Shown: one piece after another, positions 1 through 11,944 of the stretch
How positions within the stretch are numbered: position 1 is the first letter of the stretch
Layout: each line of letters opens with the position of its first letter
Source of the DNA: Dioszegia crocea
Taxonomy: Eukaryota > Basidiomycota > Tremellomycetes > Tremellales > Bulleribasidiaceae
DNA length: 64,000 nt
Assembly (NCBI GenBank): GCA_001600615.1
Contig: BCKK01000009.1
Coordinates: forward strand, 248,156 to 312,155
Reading direction: 5' to 3'
Translations under genes and position numbers: made by a program
The notes under the pieces: model-generated
Seen by the model: only the letters and a program-made list of their open reading frames with translations
Told to the model about the DNA's origin: nothing
Databases searched by the model: none

Positions 1-1648
1 ATGTGTCTTCACATTCGCCATGTAAGTCTACTTTCTCCGCACTCGTTACTACGACACAGTAGCTAATAAGCAGGCTCATCTTGTTCTGGATCTATCGTCT
101 CCCCGAATCTCCCCGATGGCTAGCCTCCAAGGGACGTCATGCCGAATGTCTCGCCGTTCTTGCCGCTCTAGACGGGACAGATGTCAACGATGTTAAGGTC
201 CTGAAGACTTGGCATGGGATTGTCGACGCCGTGAACCAGTCAGCTGGCGATTTCGAATTGAAGGAGCTGTTCACCCATGGTCGGACTCAGCATTTCAGGA
301 GGACATTATTGGGGATGGCGTCGCAATGCTTCCAGCAGATTACGGGTATCAAGTGAGTCCACAGCCTGACCTCGGCGATGGAGTAGTGCTGACCCTCGCA
401 GCTTGATCACGTACTATTTGACAAGTGTGCTCGCTCAGATGGGTATCGGACCCGAGTTATCCCGAGTCCTCTCAGGGGTTAACGGAACATGTTACTTCCT
501 CACTTCGTATGTTTTCTTCTGGTCCACTTGCTTCTCAGCGGCTATGATCGATCATTACTGATATCGCAGCCTATTCGCCATCCTCATTATCGAACGCGCT
601 GGTCGACGACCCCTTATGATCTGGACAGCCCTCCTCCAGGGACTCACATTCGTCCTTCTAGCTGGATTGTACAACACCGTCGACACGGGCAACAAGGGAG
701 CGCAGGGAGTTTCGATCCTCTGCTTATTCTTGTTCAACACTTGGTTCTCTGTCGGGTGGCTCGGTATGACTTGGTACGTCTCTTCCTGGCCTCTCTTGCT
801 CGTAGGATACACTCTTGGACAGGTAGGGAACAAACCTGGCCCAAACATCGACATCTGGAATTTAAATTCGGAAAAAAACAAAATTCAAAATATTCGAATC
901 CAGCTGATCCATAAGGCTGTATCCCGCCGAAGTCACTCCCCTACGCATCCGGGCACCCGCCAACGCTCTATCCACGGCAACCAACTGGCTCTTTAATTTC
1001 ATGGCACGATAACCCTTGCCCTCACGGTGCGCAATAGCTGATTTTCCAGGTCGTCATGATCACCGGACCGATGTTTGCTAGTATCCGATGGGGAACTTAT
1101 GCATTTTTCGGCGCTTTGAACCTTGGTAAGTCTTTCAAATACTCCCTTTTGCCATCCTGCGGATAGCCAACCTCCCCTACAATGCCTTGCGTGCATGACA
1201 TTGAGCCCAGCTGACATGTATAGTCGTTGTACTGCCTTGTGAGTCGAACTTGAAGTCGACGGCCAAAAGAGTTCAAAGAATGCCGCTAAATTCATACAGG
1301 TGTCATCCTCTTCTTCCCCGAGACGAAGAAATACTCTCTGGAAGAGGTGAGCCATATCCTCCACACATTCCAGCTTCACCCAGACCTGAACTGACACCAC
1401 AGCTCGACCTAATCTTCGCAATCGGGCACGACCAATCCACCTCTCCCGTTAAAGTTTCACTCACTGGTGATATACCCGAAGCAGGCTCACCAGAAGCCGA
1501 GCGGATATTAGGCGTGAGGAGTAACAACCCCGATTTGGAGGAGAAGACGGGATCGAGGACAAGAGGAGGGAGTAGGTTTGGGTCTGGGGGGAAGAAGGAT
1601 AATGAGGGATCGGCGGCGCATGCTGAGGATGTTGGACGGGTTGCGTAG
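1..1648 (+). CDS. MFS sugar transporter, 3' part (5' end outside window)
   Basis: Plasma-membrane sugar/H+ symporter of the major facilitator superfamily; only the C-terminal half is present. Visible hallmarks are the PESPRWL loop after TM6, the QQITGIN motif of TM7, the ERAGRRPLM loop, NWLFNF in TM10 and the PETK motif after TM12. The hydrophilic tail runs to the TAG at 1646-1648. Exons are joined through short introns at about 21-72, 353-401, 507-569, 774-915 (142 nt, long for this genome), 1004-1049, and three more between 1120 and 1402. The 1004-1049 intron has no usable GT donor and appears to be GC-AG. Substrate cannot be told from sequence; glucose, xylose or another hexose are all possible. 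Family assignment is secure. Confidence 0.9.
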
Positions 1649-2183
1649 GCCGAGCATTTGGATTAGGACGGTATGGAGAGCTCATATGGGGGTGTGGGAG
1701 GACTGGGAGATTAGTCAAAGTGGAGGAATCGGTTCAAATGTAGCTCATAGGATCGGAATGTATCGCCACAATGAATGAAACGTCCCCCGGAACCGACACG
1801 TTTCAGGTTTGGCGGGTGGCGAATTATTACGTACAATGTCAAACTGCCAAGGTTCCGGGTCATTTATGGTCATACCCGCCCTTGCTTGCCCTTGCTTCAC
1901 TCCCAAGTCACCCTTTCTGCACACTGCATGACCCACATCAGTGCATTACCGTAGGGCTTATCGTACTGCATCAAATCGCTAGCTTCCAGACTGCCGGCAA
2001 AGAAACACAGTTTAAGTGTGAAATACGCGGTGCTCAGCGCATTTCCGAGGTGGGGCGACATCCGCCTTTCCGAGATCGACTTGAGACCATGCGCGTTCGC
2101 TGCATTTAGCCGGGTCCACCTTAAGGTTGAAGACCTCAGGGCTGAGTTAGAGGTTCTTCAGATCAGATAGAGCTGCTTGGTGG
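1649..2183. other. Intergenic, transporter 3' / F-box 5'
   Basis: Shared 3'-UTR and promoter space. I see no coding frame with homology and no RNA gene. Confidence 0.5.
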
Positions 2184-4132
2184 ATGATGTCGAGCATTGA
2201 AGTGAGTACGCTATTCGTCTTCCATCTGTTGCGCCTGCCTCCGAGATCACTCCGCCAGTCCCGCACGGGTCCAAGTACTGAATACCGCAGAACCACCCCA
2301 CCCCACTCTATCCCCTCGAAGACACCCTCAAAACCGCTCTGACCATATCCACTCATGATCCCAGCCGCACGACACTCACCTCACTGCCACACGAGCTCCT
2401 CATTCTAATCGCTCTGCACTGCGATCGCCCGGCCGCTTCATCCCTCGCGTTAGTCTGCCGCGCAACCCTTGCCCCAGCACAACATCGGATCTGGCGAGAT
2501 CTGGACTTGTCCCTTCCGCTACACTATGGCGAGTACCCACAGGTCCAGCCTCTCGAGAACAACATCGGGAATACAGTGATGTATTGGGAGATAAAAAACA
2601 CCAATCAAACCCAGTTGAGGTATTGTAGGGCTTTACGGGCGAAGATCTCAAAGATCCTTGAGTTGGGGGAGTGGCCGGCAGGGCGGAGAGCCCCTTCAAT
2701 TGGAAATACGGATGAGAAACGAGAAGCGCCGAGGTTTAGTATGGTCAGAGCGGTCAGGTTGACTGCCCAGCCTTCATCGTCGAGCAGGATAATGGAGGTA
2801 TTACAAATTGTCGCGCCAAAGCTTCAATCTTTGGATATTACCGCACCTCTCTTCCACTCCTTCGACCCTCTCTTCATCAATGGCAAGGTCAGTCGGGCGG
2901 ATAGGATCGATACCAAAATGATGGCGTCCCCGTCGACATATACCCATCTTACCCACGTCCGACTAGGCGAAATGTCAATCTACAACGCCGATTTCCCTCA
3001 TCACCTCTGTGTAGCCGCTCCGGCTCTCAGATACCTCCGTATTGAGACACAGATCTACGTTACACCCACGAACCTGATTCAACTACGAAAAAGTCTCGCT
3101 GAGCCCATCGGAGGGAGGCTCGAGAGATTAGAAATCTCTCTAGAGTACTCCATTATCGAACCCGACGGACGATGCTCAAACCTTCCCATGCACTCCGTCA
3201 GACTTTATCTTGATATTGTCGTTGCTATCTTGAAACAAAGTCCGCGGCTCAATCAGTTATCGATCGATACCTCCCTCCATTACACCAATTTGGACGATCA
3301 GCTGAACTCCATCTTCGGCCCGCATCCTCCACCGTGGGATCTACACTGGACTATATCCCTGGAGGATTTCGGCATCAGTCTCGCTTTCCTCGATAGACGT
3401 CACAGTCTCCGGCGGCTCATAGTTCAGTATCAACATTGGGCAGATGCAGTAAGGCCACTTCCTTTAAGGTGCATCACTCGCTGATGAACGTAATTTCAGC
3501 ACATTCCAGCCCTTGCAAATCTCGAGGCTATCCTCCTCATCCCTTCCTCCCTCCCAAAGTCTGAGCTCACGAATCGGAGCGTTCTTGTTACTCAAGTGCT
3601 CGGATGGCCGTGGAGTTTCGAGCCATCTCCAAGCACCCATCCTATCCCCCCATTTCTTGCTGAGCAGCTCCGAAGTGCCCCCAAGCTCTGCGGCATCTAC
3701 ACAATCCGTTCCCTAACGCACGATTCGTCGATAGACTACTTCGCTATGCTCGACGATCTTGACAAGATAGCAGACCCGGCGCTGCTCGTCACCTCCCTAT
3801 GTCACCCATCCGATAACGAGGAGCTGCTTCATATACGATGCTACAAAAGGTGTGAAGGTTCAGACAAAGGAGACACTTCCGCACCCTCGTCTTGCTTGGA
3901 AATCGGTACTGCGGGTCAGGAATGGGGTCTCGGCCGCGCCAGGCCAAAAGCGTTGATGGAATCGGTGCTTTTTTGCGACTTCGAGGGGGAAACGGTACCC
4001 ATGGAAATCATTGACCGGATGCGAATGGCGGATGGTGTAATGAAGGGGGAATGGATGAGGGGGACACAAGTCGGAGATGAGGCGTGGAGGATTCTGGCCC
4101 AGTGGAGGGATGCACGGCTGGCGATGCGTTAG
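2184..4132 (+). CDS. F-box protein, about 602 aa
   Basis: Probable substrate adaptor of an SCF ubiquitin ligase. Three exons: a six-codon first exon 2184-2201, then 2291-3448 and 3500-4132; the summed length is in frame. The F-box lies around residues 40-85 (SLPHELLILIALHCDRPAAS, then LALVCRATL and IWRDLDL). The remainder has scattered leucine-rich stretches (APKLQSLDI, APALRYLRI, SPRLNQLSI) spaced like degenerate LRRs, as is usual for fungal F-box proteins. It is not obviously the same family as the four F-box-like genes at 51-61 kb. The target is unknown. The short first exon is inferred from a GTGAGT donor, an acceptor at 2290 and frame continuity; the alternative is a start inside exon 2. 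Confidence 0.75.
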
Positions 4133-4586
4133 GGATCTGTTATTGGGTAGCAAGACTCCGAGAGTGAGCTAGCTCCGCCTAGCGGTCGTAGTCGACGTGA
4201 AGGGGGAATCACTGCTGGCGAGGAGCAAGGCGCACCCAATCATACTACGATGATATGTGATGTAACGCCGCTTGCGACAACGCGTTCAGCGTATGCGTAT
4301 TCTTATGTAGTTGGTTGGTCAGATACATAGGTATGGATCTAGAGTACACTATCTCATTAGATGCCCATATTGGTCTACTTTACAACCTCGCTTCTCGGCC
4401 CATTCCCCCCCTCGCTCTGAAGTGTGATGACCAGCCCCAGCGGAGGTCCGGTGTGTCATATTCCTGTGTAGACGCCTGATCCAGCTCGGCACCGTGAAAG
4501 TGAGCCCCCACGCGGATCACAGTCCGTCTGACTGTCGTCGGCTTCTGACTCTGAGTGCAGGCAGTAGATCGACACCTCGACTATGT
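4133..4586. other. Convergent 3' intergenic region
   Basis: Lies between the F-box gene and PTC7, which converge. No coding signal recognised. Confidence 0.5.
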
Positions 4587-6837
4587 CTAAAGTTCGCTGG
4601 TACTGCCATTTCTGATGACGCCAACAACAACGGAGATGTCTATCAAAATCAGCCATTGTCTCAACACGTGATGTTACTCACCATCCTTCTTCCCACCGAC
4701 AAAATCTATACCCTCTTCAATAGCCCTAACCATGAATGGCGTCGTAGCATTCAACTCCTCCGATACCTCCCTCGCCTTCTTACAGAGCGCTTCTGACAAT
4801 TTTTGGGGATTGAAGGGGGGTAGATCGGAAGGTGGGGTATTGGGCCTGGAATGAGGGGGAGTAGGCAGACTGCCAGGTGTGTCGTTCGGCGCTGGAGACG
4901 TGTCGGTCAGAGGAGCAAATTGCGCCAATACATCCAGGATATCTTCGTCAAACTAGCTGTCAGTTAAGGTCCCCAGACACGATGGGCAGTTTGACAACTT
5001 ACCAGATTATCCATCAACCCATCACTCCCCACAACAACCACATCCCTCTCTTCCACTTCCACTTCGAACTGCTTGGCATCCTTCATTGGCTCGTCTCTAC
5101 TGTGTGTCCCAACTTGGAGAGGGAAGTTAAAGGCGTGTTGCATTTCCGAAGTGCGGAACACAATCTCGCCGTCCCGCACGACGAGAACACAGCAGTCGCC
5201 TAGATTTGCTATCCGGAGTGAGGAGTGATGGAGGAGAACAAGGAGACATGTTGAAGAACCGTATATGCCCTATAGAATAAGCTTAATTCCCCGATTCCGA
5301 TAACATAGCAAGAGCAAGATGTAAAGCTCACCTCTGACAGCACACACGATAGACACTTCTCAAACCCCCTCTGCATCACCTCGACTGGATCCAACTTTCT
5401 CCTCGTCCTCCCCTCCGGTAACCCAAGCTCATCCCCTGCCCTCCCCACCTCCTCTTTCTTCCTCCACATCCCTTTCCACCCCTTCCCATCTTCCTGTTCC
5501 TTCACTGTATCCTCACAATACTCTTCAGCACCCTGCCACCATGCCCTGACTTCATCATGACAGTAATGCGTCAGAAGCCGACTCCACCGTCCCGCATCTG
5601 CACCTCCTCGCCCTGATCTCGCCCAACCGCCAACACCATCCGCTACGCATATCCCATCCGGAGTGGCAAAGTATGAATCTTCGCCTATGCTCACTGAAGA
5701 TAGACTGGCCGGAGCCTTGATATCTATCAGCGGGAAAGATCGGGGTCGAGGAGGCGGTGTGGGGCTCGCTCCTTTACGTGGCGGACGGGGACTTTGGATT
5801 ATAGGTCGATCCTTTGCTAATCCCGATGCGCCAAATCGGAATACTAGCTTGCTAGAGTAAGGAGAGCAGGCTACTGGGTCGGAAGTCTCAGGTGGGGTGA
5901 GTGGTGAAGAGGAGTGGATGTCGGGAGGGGACAGGTATTGCGCGCCACCGATGACGAGGTTCGGAGTGGAATTGTTGTTCCCGCCTGTATCGCCCGGAGT
6001 TATAGGTGCAGGCGAGAGAACGGTATGGGTCTCGCTAGGACGCGGAGTGAGGGATTGGTCCTGTGGTGGACGGGATGGACCTGGCGATGGCGGTGGGGGA
6101 GGGGGGTACGAGTGGATGTAGGGTGGATCAAGGGGTTCATTACCGGTACCTGCGCCTGGCCCACTTGGATGATTTCCGAATTTCGCATAGATATGGGAGG
6201 AATAGTAGAATTCTAAGGATGAGGGCGAGGGATGATGCATGTATCCCGAAGCGTTCCGGGAGGGCTTGGTGGATGTTGTGTATGCCCGCCTGGAGTGGGG
6301 ATGGCGAAGCGGTGCAAAGGTACGATAAGGAGTGACGACCATATCGTTGAATGCACCCAGGACAGCATCGGTCGCAGAGTATGTCGACGTCCCGTCCCAG
6401 GGCAACACAAGAGCGCTGTAGGCTGAAGAATTGATGATGGATTCCCTTGGAGGTACGGCGGGCAACACTGGCCATGGCGCGTAGATCGGGCCAGCCCTCT
6501 CATTCTCTCGTCTCTTATCTTCCTTCTCTCCTTCAGAGGCCTCGAATCCCTCGCCTCGGATCCCAGCAACACGCCTCGATATCGCCTGGGAGACCGAGCT
6601 GGAAGAAGCCACCGAAGTGGACGGAGGATAATGCGAAACAACCGGCGCTGTGGATATTGGAGGAAGTCCAGAACCCGAAGCTGCAGGATTGGAGAGGATG
6701 GACGAAGCAGGGACGTGATGGGCGTAATGATGTATATGTTTGTGGCCCGGATGATGAGAGTGGGAGAGGGATTGCGAGTGTGATTGCGCTAGAGTCCGGA
6801 CGAGAGGGACGAGCCCCGGTTTGGATTTAGACGCCAT
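4587..6837 (-). CDS. PTC7: PP2C-type protein phosphatase, PTC7-like (698 aa)
   Basis: Metal-dependent Ser/Thr phosphatase of the PTC7/PPTC7 branch, which in yeast acts in mitochondria on coenzyme Q and other proteins. Exons 6837-5332, 5269-5003, 4952-4682 and 4639-4587 sum to 2097 nt. Motifs in order: GEDSYF, CVADGVGGWA (metal-binding Asp), STCLLVLL, LRIANLGDC, HAFNFPLQVG (typical of PTC7), VGSDGLMDNL, and KKDDISVVVGVI at the C-terminus. The last exon is only 53 nt; reading through the GTGAGT donor would give a premature stop just after GGKKDG. Residues 1-330 are a low-complexity Ser/Pro/His-rich extension, far longer than in yeast. It begins with basic and Ser residues but is not a clear presequence. 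Confidence 0.88.
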
Positions 6838-7214
6838 TTCTCGCTATACCGAGGTTGTGGAAGGTAGGATCTCAAGCGGTTCAGGCCATGGTCCTGTACC
6901 GGTTGGCCCGCGTGTGATGTCAGGCGAGCGATGGACCGCAGTGTAGACGTACAAAGAGAGCATGATATTGGGCCAAGATGATTCATGGAGTGAGGCCAGG
7001 CCAAGCGGTATAATTGCTTCAACCGGCAATTTCCGATCCCTTCCGAAGGGGTATCTGCTTCATCTGTTGACGCAGCTGGGACCACATTGTTCAGCCTGCA
7101 AATGGGCAAAGCAACCAACGTCGAGGTAGCTATCACGCTCATTGCACAGCATGCAGACAGTCTTGCTCCTAGATGAATTATAAATCGTTCCTTATCCGTA
7201 AAATTGACATCGGC
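6838..7214. other. Intergenic
   Basis: Space between PTC7 5' and MTM1 3' (both minus strand); presumably holds the PTC7 promoter. Short overlapping ORFs have no recognisable content. Confidence 0.4.
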
Positions 7215-9273
7215 CTATTCGCCACCACCACCACCCAAATACCTCCCAACACCCTCATAACAAGCAATCATCAATCCGCACGCCGGCGCAACTTTTCCAC
7301 ACCGAGGTACCGTTCCCGCAAACAAAGCTCCCCAGCCTTCCGTCTTGATTACGTGCATCGCCAGCGGGAGTGTACTGGCTTTATGACGGAGAGCAGCCGG
7401 CGAGCAGTCTTTGCTGGGTGTAAAGACCTGTCGGCGGGTCTTGAGGACATCGAAGGGCTGAGTGACGAGAGCGGAGATTGTACCAGATACAGCGCCGGAG
7501 ATGAAGGAAATGGTCAAAGGAGATGCGTTGGGTAAGGGTGATGAAGGGGAAGAGAGCTTGGTTTTAAAGATTTCGAATCCTGCCCAGTATATGCCTGGTA
7601 GTCAGCATGCGTACATCATTTGCCTACAAGTAGCTTACCCGAGAATGGAACATCTCTCCATAGTGTGGGTCCTAGTCCTCTCCACAACACCGCAAAGCTT
7701 TCAGCCTTGACCAATCCGCTCATATCCTTGAATACGCTGGCATAGGATGGCGATACACCCTGACTTGGCAAAGCCTGCAATCGCGTTCTGAACATCTCCA
7801 TGGGGCTAATGGTTGTTGCGGACAAAGTGCGAGCGAGAGCACCAGCAACGAGTGGGGCGGCAGTGAATGATGTCGAGCCTGAGGAGGCTGCTCCAGGTTC
7901 TCGGTGCATCGACGATAGATGTGCTTGGGGGTCGGTAGAATTTGTGAAGTATGGGGAGAGACGGACTAGGAGGTGCTCGTAGCCTATCATGTAGATTGCA
8001 GCTGATGGGATGGACATGGTCCTGCGGGTCAGCACAAGGTGGGGACAAGGGTCGTGATAGGCTGGTCCCATATTTCGTCCGATCGTCAAGCTTGGTTTCA
8101 AGCTTCTTCTTGATTTTCTTTATCGCGCGATTCCCCTTGCTACTTGCGGTGCAATCCACTCTCCGCAGATGTACGCCGCATTCCGGCCGAACTAATTCAA
8201 CATCAACTCACAATGCAGTTCCAACACCTTTCCACAAACCCCTCACTCCCACTTCCGCTCTAACAGCAGCCACCTCCGCCCAGAATCCACCTCTTGCTCC
8301 TGACCCCGACCGCCCCTGATCAGCAAGCGGCAGCACGAGCGTCGCTCCATCCCCACCCATCATTGCAAGACCTCCAGGACCTCTCGCATTCCTCGCTATA
8401 GCCTCTTCAAGACTAACTGCCTCCCCCCATATCCCTGCCCATTTGCTTGGGAATGCGCATCCCACAGGTGCCTGTCCGGGCGTGGCAATAGGCCCCGGGA
8501 CTGTCAGACTGGAAAATGGCGCTCGTGCTGCTCCAGTCCCGTTCCGCACAGCCTGATCTGATGCAGAGGAAGTAAAGCAAGTAAGAGGATTCGCGGGAGC
8601 TGGTTGTTTGCCTTTTCCGCGCCGAGAAGAGGTGAGAGGTGGGGCTTGGGTCAAAAGGGATGTCTGGCAACATTCGGATGCGGGCGGTGGGCGGATACCG
8701 GAGCTGAGATTTTGTGATGAGGACTGGAGGTGGGGCTGGACGGTCTGAAGGCGAGTTTTGAGGACGTCAAAGGGGGTCACTGAGAGTCAGCTGGGGCGTG
8801 GCCGTATTTCAAGCCAAGCTCAGAGATAACTTACTCAAGAGGGAAGTAACAGTGGCACCAGTCATAGCAGCTATGACTTTAGCCCCGAATGGTCCAACTT
8901 TCGCTTCAGACGCCGCTGCGGCCGCTGATGCAGGCTGACCAGATCCCATGGGCAGAGAAGAAGGACCAGACTCTGGCCATTCGATCTCGGCTGTTGAAGT
9001 TGAACGGAGAGACATCCCTCCACGATCGAGGGGGACTTGCGCCGCTGTTGTAGGGTTCAAATCAGACATATCGGGGAGATAAGGGTTGATCAGGTCGGGA
9101 TGGGACGTGGAGCCCGCCTGAATTCGAGAGGTCATGATGGCGCGCGAGAGTATGGATAAGGGTCGAGATTGGTTGATAAGAGATGTTCGATGATGAAGCA
9201 AGGATCGACCCAGCCGAAATCTCAAAATGACGCGGAGCGTTTCGGCCGGCAGTTGGAAGGGTCGGAAATCCAC
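7215..9273 (-). CDS. MTM1: Mitochondrial carrier, MTM1 / SLC25A39-40 type (589 aa)
   Basis: Inner-membrane carrier of the Mtm1/SLC25A39-40 group, linked to mitochondrial glutathione import and Mn/Fe-S homeostasis. Exons 9273-8835, 8779-8212, 8021-7639 and 7594-7215 sum to 1770 nt. Three carrier repeats are visible from their signatures: TPFDVLKTRLQ, SPMEMFRTRLQ and QPFDVLKTRRQ; LWKGVGTAL and VLWRGLGPTLWRD mark matrix helices. A long Ser/Pro/Gly-rich insert sits in the first repeat, making the protein clearly longer than yeast Mtm1. The first ATG is at 9273; residue 47 (ATG at 9135) is an equally plausible start, because carriers normally lack a presequence. The intron 8022-8211 (190 nt) is longer than usual. 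Confidence 0.88.
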
Positions 9274-9706
9274 TCGGACGATATCCGGGTTTTGAGCCGT
9301 TTCTTTTGGTTCCGAAATGCCTCAATGGTGGCAAGCGGTATTGCCGCAAAACCCCGAGCTTCTACCACCATGGCATATCCTGCACATTCAAAATCCGGGA
9401 TTTAAACAATCCGGACCTGGCTGATTCCGACGCATTTGCACAGCGACAACGAAATGGATCGGAGTGGTCATCTTGTCAAGCACCAATCACCTCTCATTCG
9501 ATATTGTATCATGTCGGGCCCATCTCACGTGAATGGCTCCACTAATCCATCTGTACCAAGCTAGCAGTTTCCCCGCTTAGAACGCTGACGCACAGGCGTT
9601 ACTGACGGGCTGTGACTCTGTGCTGCAATCATCGAGCGGCGAAGCAACCTCAAGAAAGCGATATGTGCACGACAGTACATCAATACACAAACATGCTCTA
9701 CACCAG
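9274..9706. other. Intergenic
   Basis: Upstream of MTM1. Nothing recognised. Confidence 0.4.
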
Positions 9707-10150
9707 CTAAGGGGTCTGCACACAGATCGGCTTGCTTGCTGTACCGTCGCTGGAGTCAATGCCTCGAGAACAGGTCCAGCGCTCCATGCCAGGACTTCCC
9801 ACCGTCTTCTCCTCTTCCCCGTCTCGCCCTGGATCAAGCCTCGCACAGATGATGTCCACGGACTCAAGGAACGTCCACATCAATAGAGCCTCCGCCCTTT
9901 CCTTGGAGCGCCCGACCACGGTGGTCAGCATCTCAGCACCAGTCAAGCCCCCTTGAGCCTCAATCGCCCCCTGGATTGATTCCTGCGTCCTGATCGCCTC
10001 CTCCCGCGAAGCATCAGGACACACTTCCCAACCATCGGCAGTCATCACCGCATGTTCGCAAGTCTCCAACTTGTAAGTCGTTGGGTCCACGTAACGGAAT
10101 TCTGTTTTGAGGAGGCCGCGGCCCTCATATAATGGGGATTTCAAAGTCAT
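9707..10150 (-). CDS. Small orphan protein (147 aa)
   Basis: I do not recognise it. Single exon with ATG at 10150 and stop at 9707. The centre (roughly residues 50-95) looks alpha-helical, with a ESIQGAIEAQGGLTGAEML core followed by a charged/Ala helix. It resembles the gene at 10760-11197 in size, order of segments and strand: a PTTYKLETC or PRTFELVC stretch, then an amphipathic helix with IE, then TxxxML. The two are probably diverged paralogs. No signal peptide or membrane segment is seen. It could be an unrelated non-coding frame, but length, ATG and the similarity argue for a gene. Confidence 0.5.
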   Translation of the reverse strand: MTLKSPLYEGRGLLKTEFRYVDPTTYKLETCEHAVMTADGWEVCPDASREEAIRTQESIQGAIEAQGGLTGAEMLTTVVGRSKERAEALLMWTFLESVDIICARLDPGRDGEEEKTVGSPGMERWTCSRGIDSSDGTASKPICVQTP

Positions 10151-10400
10151 GCTTGACCGTGATCACAGGGGGCAAGCGGTGATCGAGGGAGTGAGTAATC
10201 GGTTGAGTGGGTGGATGAGCAGCACAGAGTGCAAAGCGAGGTTTAATCGAGGATAAGGATGGTGTGGTGGCGCAGAGTTGGGAAAGTGAGAGGGGCCGTA
10301 CACACAAAGGAAGCGGAGCAGGACAGACGGGAGGTCATGACAGAGGGTGGCAAAAGGGGTATCGGAAAGAAAGGAACTGAGGTGGTGTGGTCTCTCAGGA

Positions 10401-10526
10401 TTGACACACGTACGGCGTGCCCCTGGCCGGTGACGCACAAGATGAAAGGGTGAGCGATCGTGAGGCACAGATTGTTGACGCGCGTGTGATGCACACCTTG
10501 TGGTGCGGAGTATGAAAGGGTGGCTG
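10401..10526. repeat. Degenerate ~50-nt repeat, copies A and B
   Basis: Two copies of a motif that recurs at 11.6-11.9 kb. Each begins TTGACxCxCGT and ends xTGAAAGGG (10401-10450 and 10475-10520); inside is a CCTGG/CCTTG block. The sequence following copy A (gagcgatcgt) has a relaxed match after copy E. Confidence 0.5.
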
Positions 10527-10759
10527 CAGGCAAAGGTCGACGCAATGCCAAGCGTGCTGTGAACCCCAAGTGACACAGGTGTAAGTGTTCAGGCGGTCGC
10601 CGGCAACAGGATGGATGTATCAATCAGATAGTTCCGAACCCAGGCAGCAGGATCGGTGGCACAATCAAAAGTACGACCATCCGGCGGGAAAGTGTGATTC
10701 TGGCAATAGGCTAATCGCTCACAACTACACATGACACAATATTGACATGTACTCTCACA

Positions 10760-11197
10760 TCAGATCATACGGAGAGTTGAAAACCTGACGCAGCCCGCCG
10801 CCCATGACCCTTCGCCTTGCTCGCGAGCCTCGTCTTCTCTCTCCGCGGGAGCACTGACCGGCCGGGGTGTGCGGCCGGACCATGATTCCCAAACGGGTCC
10901 GGCAGTTCCCCCCCACAATCTGATTTGCTCCGCCTGGACGATTGCGTCCAGACTGACGAGCATCTGATCCTCGGTCATTCCTCGCTCCCTTGAATTCTCA
11001 ATCGCTTCTTTCAGCCCTTTCGTGATCAGGACTCGGAATTCCTTATCCCTCTCAATACGAGCTGTCACTTGGGTGTCATTCTCGGGTGAGTTTGTGTCTG
11101 TGGGCTCACGATCACTCGGCAATGTGATCGAGCACACGAGTTCGAATGTGCGGGGACTGGTAGTCGTGAGACTTGCATACAGGAAACCGTTGGTCAT
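10760..11197 (-). CDS. Small orphan protein (about 145 aa)
   Basis: Unrecognised. The ATG at 11197 aligns with the start of the neighbouring orphan; the frame is open to 11233 upstream. Visible segments are a FLYASLTTTSPRTFELVC N-terminus, an acidic stretch, then a helix with KGLKEAIE and TEDQMLVSLDAIVQAEQI. The same order occurs in the gene at 9707-10150. The C-terminal 30 residues are Arg/Glu-rich and low complexity. No membrane or secretion signal. A possible 3' splice site near the end was not resolved. Confidence 0.5.
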   Translation of the reverse strand: MTNGFLYASLTTTSPRTFELVCSITLPSDREPTDTNSPENDTQVTARIERDKEFRVLITKGLKEAIENSRERGMTEDQMLVSLDAIVQAEQIRLWGGTAGPVWESWSGRTPRPVSAPAEREDEAREQGEGSWAAGCVRFSTLRMI

Positions 11198-11581
11198 GAT
11201 GAGGCAATTGGAGGCCGTTTGAGAGGGACCCAAGACACGTGAACTTATAGTACTTGGGAAAGGGGAGGAGAGGGGCGATGTGACGGATACTTGACGTGGG
11301 TCGACGTGAGTGTATGCTGTTTACCTGAGCGGGTTAATGTTGGTGATTTGATAGGGTGAAAGCTGGAGCAATTGCAATCGGGTTTGCCGAGGGATAGGGA
11401 CCTGTGTTGATTGCTGCGGCCAAGTGTGAAATTCAGGAAGAGGGGAATGAGGATAAGAGCCGTCGAAGGGCAGCTTAAATGTCCTTCCAACTTGAGAGTC
11501 CGAGGGTTGTAGTGCTCAGCCAGAAGGCGTAACACAGGGAGTAGTCAATGGAAGCGTGTTCGAAGCCGTATGGTGCTAAAG

Positions 11582-11944
11582 TTGACACGCGTGCGCAGTG
11601 ACCTTGGACCTGGTGGTGCAATGGGTTGAAAGGGAGGCGGCGAGGGGTGGGCTGAGACGCGTATGGATTGCCCCTGAGAGAGCGGTGCGTCAAAGGTAGG
11701 CTCGGCGTGAACATGCAAGAGATGGCTGGGCTCGGAGGGTCCTGGTCAGGGAAGCAGGCTTATCCGAAGCTGTCCTCTGTTAAAGTCGATACGCGTGTGA
11801 TGTACCCCTGGCCAGAGGAGCGCAGGACAAAAGGCTGAGCCGAAGGGATCGTCAGGGGCCCAGAAGGAAGCGCGATAAGAGATAACGACAGTCATGAGTG
11901 GTGATACGCGTGAGAGGTACCCTTAGCTGCTCATGTCTGAAAGG
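11582..11944. repeat. Degenerate ~50-nt repeat, copies C-F
   Basis: Copies at 11582-11634, 11653-11698, 11786-11833 and 11902-11944. Each carries (G)AxACGCGT near its left end; C, E and F then show a CCTTGG/CCCCTGG/CCCTTAG block and an AAAGG-type end. ACGCGT is intact in all four. Confidence 0.5.
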
